NCBI GenBank assembly: GCA_017617145.1 | Contig: JAFZWX010000113.1 | Location: forward strand, 1 to 31,594 | Reading direction: 5' to 3' | Origin: Treponema sp. | Lineage (GTDB): Bacteria; Spirochaetota; Spirochaetia; Treponematales; Treponemataceae | DNA: 31,594 nucleotides | Shown: piece by piece, positions 13,199 through 19,651 of the stretch | How positions within the stretch are numbered: the first letter of the stretch is position 1 | Layout: the number at the start of each line of letters is the position of its first letter | Made by a program: the position numbers and the translations under genes | The notes under the pieces: generated by a model | Told to the model about the DNA's origin: nothing | Seen by the model: the letters and a program-made list of their open reading frames with translations, nothing else | Database searches by the model: none

Positions 13199-14227
13199 AT
13201 GAAAAAACTAGCTTTTTGGGCTCTTTCGGTTTTCTTAATCCTTTCGCTTATTTCCTGCGGTTCAAAAAAACCTGCAGAAGAAGTAGCGGAACCAGAACCA
13301 CCGGCAGTTGAAGAAACTGTTCAAGAAACTATCGAAGAGACAATCTCTGAACCTATCGAGGAAACAGTAAAAGAAACTTTTTCTCAGGCTGCACTAGACG
13401 TTGCTTTGGATAATATGGACAATGCTCGTCAAAATGCAATAGACTCTGATGCCGAAGAATATGCTCCAGACTATTTAGATTCGTTAGACGAAGCTTATTA
13501 TGATCTTCTTGACAGAGCAGACGAAGGTGAAGATGTTACAGATGAATGTAATGCCCTTGCAAAATGGTATGAAGCTTTAGCCGCTTATGTAAAAGCCCTT
13601 GATGCAAAAGAAACAATTGATGACTATGATCTTCCTCCTCTTGCACAGGCTGCTTATAACAAAGGATGCGATGATTTAGATGCTTTTGAGGAACTCTTCT
13701 ATGAAGAAGATGCAAGTGCCGATGAAATGCTTGCAAAAGGAACTTCTGCCTATGCAAGTTTCAAAACAGTTCTTGTAGCACTTTACAAAGACATTGCAAA
13801 AGATGCCCGTGCAGATGCCCTTGAAGCAAAGAAAGATGCAGACTCTGTAAAAGCTGCTGTTTCAGAAAAACGAGAATATACACGTGGTGTTGAATTATTC
13901 AAAAAAGGTGATGCAAGCTACTCTATGAACGGATACGAAGCTGCTTGTGATGCATACGATGAAGCATATTATATCTTCAACACTCTTTATGTAGATATTG
14001 CTATAAAACGTTCCAAAGCTCTTGCCGCAATTGAAGCTGCAAAGCAGAGTGTAGAAGCCAGTGCTGCAATCGCAGAAGAAGCAGACCTTGAAGCTCCTCT
14101 TACCAGCGAAGTTGACGGTATTGAAGATGAAGATGCTGTTCTTCTTGAAGAAGATGACTATGCAGATCCAGAAGATGCCGAGATTTATCTTGACGAAGAA
14201 CTCTCTATCGGAGGTGATGCAAAATGA
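13199..14227 (+). CDS. Acidic helical lipoprotein of unknown function
   Basis: The 342-residue product begins with a lipoprotein signal (MKKLAFWALSVFLILSL) and a spirochaete-style lipobox ISC with Cys20. A Glu/Pro/Thr spacer (about 25-62) contains ETIEETISEPIEETVKET-like repeats. A long alpha-helical region rich in Ala, Asp and Glu follows, with YEAACDAYDEAYYIF-type helical pairs resembling TPR. The C-terminus is strongly acidic. The ATG at 13199 is preferred over an in-frame GTG at 13187 because GTG overlaps the GAGG ribosome site. The stop overlaps the start of the LysM gene (ATGA), so the pair is translationally coupled. I do not recognise a named family. An envelope role with its LysM partner is an inference. 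Confidence 0.8.
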   Translation: MKKLAFWALSVFLILSLISCGSKKPAEEVAEPEPPAVEETVQETIEETISEPIEETVKETFSQAALDVALDNMDNARQNAIDSDAEEYAPDYLDSLDEAYYDLLDRADEGEDVTDECNALAKWYEALAAYVKALDAKETIDDYDLPPLAQAAYNKGCDDLDAFEELFYEEDASADEMLAKGTSAYASFKTVLVALYKDIAKDARADALEAKKDADSVKAAVSEKREYTRGVELFKKGDASYSMNGYEAACDAYDEAYYIFNTLYVDIAIKRSKALAAIEAAKQSVEASAAIAEEADLEAPLTSEVDGIEDEDAVLLEEDDYADPEDAEIYLDEELSIGGDAK

Positions 14228-14913
14228 AAAAGTTAGTATTGATTTTTATGGCAGTTTTGATGACTGCTTCGGTTTTTGCTGTAAGTTATAAGAACAACAC
14301 ATATCAAAAGCTTGCCGACGAATATACAAAAAAGGCCGAAAAAGCCATGGATGCCGGTGAATATGATGATGCAATCAAATATTCTGAAGAAGCACAGAAG
14401 AACGCCGAGCTTTCTAAAGCCTTTGTAGCAAGAATGCTCGCTATGGGTGAAGCAGAAGATAATATCAAGCTTGCAAAAAATAAGATTGCCTGGGCCGAAA
14501 AAATTGATGCTCCAAACATCTATCCAATGGCATATACAGCAGCAAAAGAAAATCTTGCAAATGCAGAAACTTCTTTTGAAGCAGAAGAATGGGGTCGTGC
14601 AAATGAATATGCAAAACTTTCTCTTGCATCTCTTGAAGGTGTTACAGAAACAACTCCTCTTCCTGCAGAATACATAGTTCGTCCTTGGGCAGAAACAAAA
14701 GACTGTTACTGGAATATTTCTGGTCGTCCTTATGTTTACAACAACCCATTGCTTTGGGAAAACCTGTATCAGGCAAACAAATCAAAAATGCCAAAACCTG
14801 AAGATCCAAACTTGATTCTTCCTGGTATGAAGATGAGTATTCCAAGCCTCACTGGTGAATACAGAACTGGTACATACGATCCTAAAAAGGAATATGATAC
14901 TTACGGAAAATAA
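14224..14913 (+). CDS. Secreted helical protein with C-terminal LysM-like domain
   Basis: The 229-residue product has a signal peptide (1-19, cleavage after VFA). A helical, TPR-like region (25-140) has Ala-rich repeats such as AEKAMDAGEYDDAIKYSEEAQKN. A LysM-type domain covers about 149-207, recognisable from YIVRPWAETKDCYWNISG, NNPLLWENLYQANK and DPNLILPGMKMSIP. LysM domains bind peptidoglycan, so a periplasmic wall-binding role is inferred. It overlaps the lipoprotein gene by 4 bp. Together they may tether an outer or inner membrane lipoprotein complex to the wall. Transcription probably ends at the terminator at 15022-15053. Confidence 0.82.
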   Translation: MKKLVLIFMAVLMTASVFAVSYKNNTYQKLADEYTKKAEKAMDAGEYDDAIKYSEEAQKNAELSKAFVARMLAMGEAEDNIKLAKNKIAWAEKIDAPNIYPMAYTAAKENLANAETSFEAEEWGRANEYAKLSLASLEGVTETTPLPAEYIVRPWAETKDCYWNISGRPYVYNNPLLWENLYQANKSKMPKPEDPNLILPGMKMSIPSLTGEYRTGTYDPKKEYDTYGK

Positions 14914-14915
14914 AT

Positions 14916-14944
14916 AGATTGTCGGGTCAAGCCCGACAATGACA
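14916..14944 (+). repeat. TCAAG-loop hairpin repeat after the LysM gene
   Basis: Stem arms ATTGTCGGG (14918-14926) and CCCGACAAT (14932-14940) with loop TCAAG, then GACA. It is identical in core to the copy after glnA. Confidence 0.85.
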
Positions 14945-14945
14945 C

Positions 14946-15011
14946 GTCATTGCGAGCGAAGCGCGGCAATCCACAAATAGATTGCCACGTCGCTACGCTC
15001 CTCGCAATGAC
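14946..15011. repeat. GTCATTGCGAG-type inverted repeat
   Basis: GTCATTGCGAG at the left end pairs with CTCGCAATGAC at the right (spacer base differences aside). Inner GGCAATC pairs with GATTGCC around CACAAATA. This belongs to a dispersed repeat type (TTGCGAG...GGCAATC) that I have seen in many unrelated bacterial genomes. It lies between two TCAAG-family copies. Confidence 0.75.
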
Positions 15012-15019
15012 ACCATATG

Positions 15020-15631
15020 TCATCCCCGGACTTGATCCGGGGATCTTTTTTTTAAATAAAACATCATCGCTGTAGACATAAGTGCATGAGGAAATTGATC
15101 TGTGCCCATATCCTGTTCAATCTGGCTCACCGGCACTTTAATTACATTTACAAATTCATCATTATCAAGATTCTGTGTGTTGGTGCATTCAAGTTCCTGT
15201 GCCAAATAAATGTGTACATGATTCGAAAAAAGCGCTGGATTCGGATTTACCATACCAAGCTTTGTAAGTTTACCGGCAACACAACCAGTTTCTTCAAGCA
15301 GTTCGCGTCTGGCAGCAGTCTCCGGCTCTTCTCCCCTGTCAATCACACCACCTGGAAATTCAACACTAAGGCATTTTGAACCATGACGCCATTGCTTTAC
15401 CATATAAAAATCTTTTTGACCGGTTGTTTTATCTTCAAGTTCGGGAATAACAATAACCCAGTCAGGAGCATCAAGGACAATGTAATCTCCCTGAACCGTG
15501 CGGCCTGATGCGGTATCGGTAAATGTATTCGTACTGCTTGTAACATCAAAAACAATAGTCTTTAATAGCGTTTTCTTTTCGCCTGAGTTCCATTTAAGCT
15601 TTTCATCATCGCTGGTAAAATAATTTGACAT
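15020..15631 (-). CDS. NUDIX hydrolase (ADP-ribose pyrophosphatase-like)
   Basis: The 203-residue enzyme hydrolyses nucleoside diphosphate derivatives, probably ADP-ribose or NDP-sugars by overall resemblance. The full NUDIX box G-x5-E-x7-REUxEExGU is present at 95-117 (GVIDRGE...RELLEETGC), preceded by SVEFPGG as in the ADP-ribose group. The start ATG has AGAGGA upstream on the minus strand. The C-terminal residues (about KKRSPDQVRG) and stop lie inside the hairpin that also serves as plus-strand terminator, so the tail is repeat-derived. The substrate is uncertain. The gene is convergent with the LysM gene and divergent from the cytidylate-kinase-like gene. Confidence 0.88.
   Translation of the reverse strand: MSNYFTSDDEKLKWNSGEKKTLLKTIVFDVTSSTNTFTDTASGRTVQGDYIVLDAPDWVIVIPELEDKTTGQKDFYMVKQWRHGSKCLSVEFPGGVIDRGEEPETAARRELLEETGCVAGKLTKLGMVNPNPALFSNHVHIYLAQELECTNTQNLDNDEFVNVIKVPVSQIEQDMGTDQFPHALMSTAMMFYLKKRSPDQVRG
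15022..15053 (+). terminator. Intrinsic terminator formed by a TCAAG-family hairpin
   Basis: ATCCCCGGA (15022-15030) pairs with TCCGGGGAT (15036-15044), followed by C and eight T residues (15046-15053). It would end the lipoprotein-LysM transcript. On the minus strand the loop reads TCAAG and the hairpin is the NUDIX 3' repeat copy. Confidence 0.8.
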
Positions 15632-15653
15632 ATAAATCCTCTGGTTTTATTAT
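15625..15653 (+). promoter_or_regulatory. Promoter of the cytidylate-kinase-like gene
   Basis: A consensus -35 TTGACA (15625-15630), a 17-nt spacer and -10 TATTAT (15648-15653). The -35 overlaps the start codon of the divergent NUDIX gene. Confidence 0.6.
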
Positions 15654-15654
15654 A

Positions 15655-15682
15655 ATTATAAGAGAAAAATGTAGAATTGCAA
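15655..15682 (-). promoter_or_regulatory. NUDIX gene promoter
   Basis: On the minus strand, -35 TTGCAA (15682-15677), a 16-nt spacer and -10 TATAAT (15660-15655). The -10 abuts the divergent -10, inside the palindromic TTATAATTATAA. Confidence 0.5.
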
Positions 15683-15715
15683 CGCTTTGCGTTTCTTAAC
15701 ACTCAGGAGGTGTCT

Positions 15716-16537
15716 ATGGCAATAATAACACTCGCACGTCAGGTTGCTGCAAAAGGAGACGAAGTAGCTCAGGAATTAGCCGCAAAACTGGGTTATAGTT
15801 TTATTACACGAAAACAAATAGAAGAAAGAATTCTTGAATTAGGGTTCCCTGCAGCAAAGCTTCCGAAATATGATGAGCGCAAACCAGGCTTTTTTGCTTC
15901 TATGGCAAAGGATCGTGATGCGTACCAGAATCTTTCACAATATGCCATGCTCGAAGCCGCTTCAAAAGGAAACATAATCATCATTGGTCGTGGTGCTTTT
16001 GCATTGTTTGCATCTATTCCAAATCATATTTCTGTACGACTTATTGCAAGTGAAAAAGTAAGAATTTCCCGCCTTATGGAAGAATTTGAGTGGGATGAAA
16101 AACAGGCCCGCCAGCATATTCAGGAAAGCGATACCAACCGTTCTGGCTTCCACAAAAACTTCTATAATATAGATATTGATGATCCTGCAAACTTCCACAT
16201 GTTCTTAAATACAGGAACAGTTTCTATAAATGATTGTGCAAATATCATAGCCGATTTTACGCGTGCCCATGTAACTCCAACAAAAGAAGCAGAAGGCTCC
16301 AAGCTCATAGAAGAAATGCTAAAAGCACAGACAGTTGTAAATAAACTGATTTTCGACTACAAAATTGGCATTGATTTTTTGCATGCGACCATCGAAGACG
16401 GAACCTTTGTCCTTTACGGCGTAACCGATGCACCGGGTCTTGTAGAACAGGCTCTTGAATTTGTACGAAAGGAACTCCCTGAATACCCGACAAAATCTGC
16501 TGTAAGCATTGTGCACGACTTCAAGCAGTTCCAGTAA
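15716..16537 (+). CDS. Cytidylate kinase-like family protein
   Basis: The 273-residue product resembles the cytidylate-kinase-like family (PF13189 type), with an opening IITLARQV, the core GNIIIIGRGAF (86-95), VRLIASEKVRISRLME and a DTNRSGFHKNFYN stretch (139-151). The usual GSGG phosphate loop is degenerate here (AAKGDE), so nucleotide phosphorylation is doubtful. Residues ~190-273 form an extra alpha/beta domain containing FVLYGVTDAPGLVEQALEFV, reminiscent of a BON or sensor-type fold but not assigned. The ATG at 15716 is chosen for AGGAGG 5 nt upstream. It has its own promoter and ends just before a dispersed repeat and the pgsA promoter. Confidence 0.8.
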   Translation: MAIITLARQVAAKGDEVAQELAAKLGYSFITRKQIEERILELGFPAAKLPKYDERKPGFFASMAKDRDAYQNLSQYAMLEAASKGNIIIIGRGAFALFASIPNHISVRLIASEKVRISRLMEEFEWDEKQARQHIQESDTNRSGFHKNFYNIDIDDPANFHMFLNTGTVSINDCANIIADFTRAHVTPTKEAEGSKLIEEMLKAQTVVNKLIFDYKIGIDFLHATIEDGTFVLYGVTDAPGLVEQALEFVRKELPEYPTKSAVSIVHDFKQFQ

Positions 16538-16546
16538 GGACCACGA

Positions 16547-16569
16547 CCCCTGAGCCTGTAGAAGGAAGT
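16547..16569. repeat. GAGCCTGTCGAAG-family repeat, diverged copy
   Basis: CCCTGAGCCTGTAGAAGG (16548-16565) differs from the dus and holA copies at one base (C to A). Flanking GGAC and GTCC can pair. It lies between the kinase-like gene and the pgsA -35. Confidence 0.75.
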
Positions 16570-16575
16570 CCACGG

Positions 16576-16604
16576 TTGACTTTTCTTACCCGATTAGCGA
16601 TAAT
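16576..16604 (+). promoter_or_regulatory. pgsA-nnr promoter, leaderless type
   Basis: -35 TTGACT (16576-16581), a 17-nt spacer and -10 GATAAT (16599-16604). The -10 ends 6 nt before the ATG and the gap TTACTC offers no Shine-Dalgarno. Confidence 0.65.
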
Positions 16605-16610
16605 TTACTC

Positions 16611-17204
16611 ATGAAAACTTCAAATGGATTTACACTCACACGCATTCTTTTTGCGCCGTTTTTTTTAATATTGTATTTTGTTCCAATCTGGACAGGACTT
16701 TTTACTAAGGCATCGCTTTTAATTGCTATTCCTCTTTTGTGTTTTGCAGAGTTTACCGACTTTCTTGATGGTCACTATGCACGCAAACACAACGAAGTAA
16801 GCGATTTTGGCAAGCTTTTTGACCCTTTTGCAGATGTAATTCTTCATATGACAACCTTTGCATGCCTTATGTTCTCTGCTGGTAACATTGGCGGATACAC
16901 ACCTCTTATCATTTTTATTTTGATTATGTACCGCGAAATGAGCCAGAACTTTTTGCGTATGGTTTGTGCAAAAAAAGGAATTGCAATTGCAGCTCGAAAA
17001 GGCGGAAAAATTAAAACTGTTTCTTATGTAGTTTCAGGTTTTTATGCACTGTTCCTTGAAGTTCTTGTTCGCCTGGACATTGTACCTGCCTGCTTTGGCC
17101 CTCTTAGAATTATTGCAATCTGTCTGTTTGTTATTTCGCTTATTTTAAGTTACGTTTCGTTTATTGATTATCTTGTACACTTTGGAAAAACGCTAAAGGA
17201 ATAA
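16611..17204 (+). CDS. pgsA: CDP-alcohol phosphatidyltransferase (phosphatidylglycerophosphate synthase type)
   Basis: This integral membrane enzyme transfers the phosphatidyl group from CDP-diacylglycerol to an alcohol phosphate, most likely glycerol-3-phosphate. The 197 residues carry the complete signature DG-x2-AR-x8-G-x3-D-x3-D (DGHYAR...GKLFDPFAD, about 54-76) and several hydrophobic segments. The precise alcohol cannot be told from the motif, so the symbol is the most likely choice. The ATG is 6 nt after a -10 hexamer with no ribosome site. The stop TAA shares its last A with the nnr ATG, so the two genes are coupled. Confidence 0.85.
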   Translation: MKTSNGFTLTRILFAPFFLILYFVPIWTGLFTKASLLIAIPLLCFAEFTDFLDGHYARKHNEVSDFGKLFDPFADVILHMTTFACLMFSAGNIGGYTPLIIFILIMYREMSQNFLRMVCAKKGIAIAARKGGKIKTVSYVVSGFYALFLEVLVRLDIVPACFGPLRIIAICLFVISLILSYVSFIDYLVHFGKTLKE

Positions 17205-18715
17205 TGCAGGAAGTTTTTGAAAATCCTTCGCAAATTGAAGCTCTCGTAAAACAAAAGTACGGCTTTCCTGATTTTATTATGATGGAAAATGCCGCACTTG
17301 CAATTAAAAATCTTTTACTTCAAATAAAATCAGAATCAAAAACTCCAGATGCTGTAATGCCTTGTCTTATTTTATGTGGAAAAGGCAATAACGGTGGCGA
17401 TGGATATGCTCTTGCCCGTCTTATTATGGGAGAATTTGAACCGCTGATTTTCTGTCTTGAAGAACCAACTGCAAAAGAAGCAAAGCTTCAATATGAAATG
17501 TGCAAAAAACTCGGTGTTAAATTTATTTCAAAAAAAGCGTTATTTTATCTTGTTAATTCTGCACCATTATTTATAGTTGATTGTCTTTACGGAACAGGCT
17601 TTAAGGGTGAACTTTCGCCAGATGTCTTAAAAATAATACAAACCGTTAACAATGTAAGAGCAATTCGCATTGCCTGTGACATTCCAACAGCTTTAACCTT
17701 TAATGCAAATTATACTGTTACAATGGGCGAACATAAGCTTTCTTTATTTTCTGACAAAGCAAAGCAAACCTGCGGAAAAATCATAGTTGCATCACTTGGA
17801 ATGGATAGAACGCTTTTTGAAAAAACAGCTCCTGCTCCTGCCGCAAGTCTTATTACTCCACAAGACATAACTCTTCCTTTACGTAAAAACAAGGCAGTAC
17901 ACAAGGGAACTTATGGTCACACTGCAGTATTTGCCGGTGAAAAATCCGGAGCTGCAATTATTTGTGCTACTGCTGCTATGAACTTTGGATGCGGACTAAC
18001 AACAATCATCAAACAAAAAAAGTCCAATTTGTCTCAATTTAAAATTTCGCCGGAATTAATGATATCGGACAATATTCCTCCTAAAACAACCTGCGTTGTG
18101 CTGGGCCCCGGAAGCGACTTTTTACAGCCAGAAACCGCTGCCATTCTGGAAGCCTGGTGGTTTGATAAAAAAACAAAAGCCCCTGCAGCTGTTTTTGATG
18201 CAGGAATGTTTGGAAATGAAACTTTTATCACACTGCTTTCGAAGCTGTGTACCCGAAAAGATTCACGCATTGTTCTTACTCCGCATCTTGCAGAACTTGT
18301 TCGATTTTGTTCTTTACCACAAAACAAACAACTTGGCCTTGATAGTTTTTCTGTTGAAGACCTTGCAAATTCACCAGAAATCAAAATAAAAGCCGGAAAT
18401 GCCATTACAAAACAATTTACGGGTACTGCAGTAGTTATTAAAAGCGCAAACACATTTATTACGACAGGCACAACTGCACAAAAAAGTAAGCCACAAACCT
18501 TTATTATTGCAGATGGCACTCAAAGTCTTGCAAAAGGTGGAAGTGGCGATGTTCTTGCCGGAATGATTGCATCTTTGCTCGCACAAGGTTATACAACAAA
18601 GGATGCTGCAATTACAGCCTGTGAAGTTCACGCGTTAACATCAAAACGCATTGGAGAACAAGCCTACGACCTTTCGCCAATGCGTATTATAGAAACAATT
18701 AACTCTTTAGATTAA
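17204..18715 (+). CDS. nnr: Bifunctional NAD(P)H-hydrate repair enzyme
   Basis: The 503-residue fusion repairs damaged hydrated NADH and NADPH. The N-terminal epimerase domain (YjeF_N) shows GKGNNGGDGYALARL (59-73) and DCLYGTGFKG. The C-terminal ribokinase-like ADP/ATP-dependent dehydratase domain begins near residue 228 (GTYGHTAVFAG) and has VVLGPGSD, LTPHLAELVRF and the anion-hole DGTQSLAKGGSGDVLAGM. The length fits the two-domain form (~500 residues). It starts on the last base of the pgsA stop. It is convergent with the GerMN gene with only 5 bp between the stop codons and no room for separate terminators. Confidence 0.94.
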   Translation: MQEVFENPSQIEALVKQKYGFPDFIMMENAALAIKNLLLQIKSESKTPDAVMPCLILCGKGNNGGDGYALARLIMGEFEPLIFCLEEPTAKEAKLQYEMCKKLGVKFISKKALFYLVNSAPLFIVDCLYGTGFKGELSPDVLKIIQTVNNVRAIRIACDIPTALTFNANYTVTMGEHKLSLFSDKAKQTCGKIIVASLGMDRTLFEKTAPAPAASLITPQDITLPLRKNKAVHKGTYGHTAVFAGEKSGAAIICATAAMNFGCGLTTIIKQKKSNLSQFKISPELMISDNIPPKTTCVVLGPGSDFLQPETAAILEAWWFDKKTKAPAAVFDAGMFGNETFITLLSKLCTRKDSRIVLTPHLAELVRFCSLPQNKQLGLDSFSVEDLANSPEIKIKAGNAITKQFTGTAVVIKSANTFITTGTTAQKSKPQTFIIADGTQSLAKGGSGDVLAGMIASLLAQGYTTKDAAITACEVHALTSKRIGEQAYDLSPMRIIETINSLD

Positions 18716-18720
18716 TCAAA

Positions 18721-19527
18721 TTAAAATGAGCTTCTTGAAAGAGGCGAGCCTATCCACTGCCCTTCGCTGCCTAAATATTCTTTTTTCTGACCTTCAATCA
18801 AAAACTGAACGGAATTTACTGTAGAAAAAGCTGTTGCCGTATACACAAGCTGCATAAGCTGGCTGGAATAACCTTCTATTCCGTTTGTATTAATTTCAAA
18901 AGCGTCATTAAAATCAAGGTAGGCAACTCCATCAGAAACACGCGCACTCAAAAGCTTTGTTCCATCCGGAATAAGCGAAATACAATCCCGTTCTTCTGAT
19001 TTTGTAGTATCAGGCCCCGCAATTACAGCTTTTATAGCAGTTGTAAGCGGAGAATCGTTTTTAGGTATAGAACGCTTTATAATTTTGCGGTTAATTGAAC
19101 CGTCGGCATCAATTTCAACAAAACAAAGCTGAAGCTCTGTATAAGTGTTTTGAACAGTTTTCTTTTCTTCTGTAGGTTTTTTAGTTTCGGCAGGGGCTTC
19201 TTCCTGTTTAGTTTCCTGTTTTTCTTTTGGAATTTCTGTTTTTTCTGCTTCCTGAACACTTTTTGCAGCTTTTTGCGGTTCAACCTTTATTACAACCTCA
19301 TCCTGCTCAGATGCAAGAGGTATTTTTACAGTTTCTTTTTCGCTTGGTGTATGATTTTCTACAAATTCCGGCGTAGAACCGAATACCCGTTCAAAAAATC
19401 TTGTTTCCTTTAGATTTGTGAGAATCGAATCCTTTTTTACTAAAAACCAAATAAAAATAAGAAGAACTACTAAAATAATGCAGGCTAATGTAAGCCCCGT
19501 TTTCTTTTTTGAACCTTTATCTGCCAT
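18721..19527 (-). CDS. Membrane-anchored GerMN-domain protein
   Basis: The 268-residue product has a short basic N-terminus and one membrane segment (11-30), then a Lys/Glu-rich flexible linker (about 75-128). A GerMN domain covers about 132-262, recognisable from LTTAIKAVIAGPDTTKSEERDCISLIPDGTKLLSARVSDGVAYLDF and the terminal VNSVQFLIEG. GerM in Bacillus acts in sporulation and germination, but the domain also occurs in non-sporulating bacteria as a periplasmic module. The linker suggests it reaches across the periplasm towards the cell wall. The ATG lies 6 nt after GATAAT with no Shine-Dalgarno. Function here is unknown. Confidence 0.86.
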   Translation of the reverse strand: MADKGSKKKTGLTLACIILVVLLIFIWFLVKKDSILTNLKETRFFERVFGSTPEFVENHTPSEKETVKIPLASEQDEVVIKVEPQKAAKSVQEAEKTEIPKEKQETKQEEAPAETKKPTEEKKTVQNTYTELQLCFVEIDADGSINRKIIKRSIPKNDSPLTTAIKAVIAGPDTTKSEERDCISLIPDGTKLLSARVSDGVAYLDFNDAFEINTNGIEGYSSQLMQLVYTATAFSTVNSVQFLIEGQKKEYLGSEGQWIGSPLSRSSF

Positions 19528-19533
19528 ATTTTG

Positions 19534-19539
19534 ATTATC
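19534..19539 (-). promoter_or_regulatory. -10 element of the GerMN gene, leaderless type
   Basis: GATAAT on the minus strand (19539-19534) ends 6 nt before the ATG. A -35 is weak. The spacing repeats that of purD, hprK, pgsA and the BspA-like gene. Confidence 0.5.
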
Positions 19540-19588
19540 GGCACTTTACAATCACAGTTTACGATTGTTAGTATTGGATTTTTATAAA

Positions 19589-19617
19589 TTGACTTTTTAT
19601 ATAATCGGCTTTACTAT
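19589..19617 (+). promoter_or_regulatory. Promoter of the 832-aa lipoprotein gene
   Basis: -35 TTGACT (19589-19594), a 17-nt spacer and -10 TACTAT (19612-19617). GGAGGT (19643-19648) precedes the ATG at 19652. Confidence 0.6.
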
Positions 19618-19651
19618 TATTAGTAATATATTAAAATGTTTCGGAGGTAAT

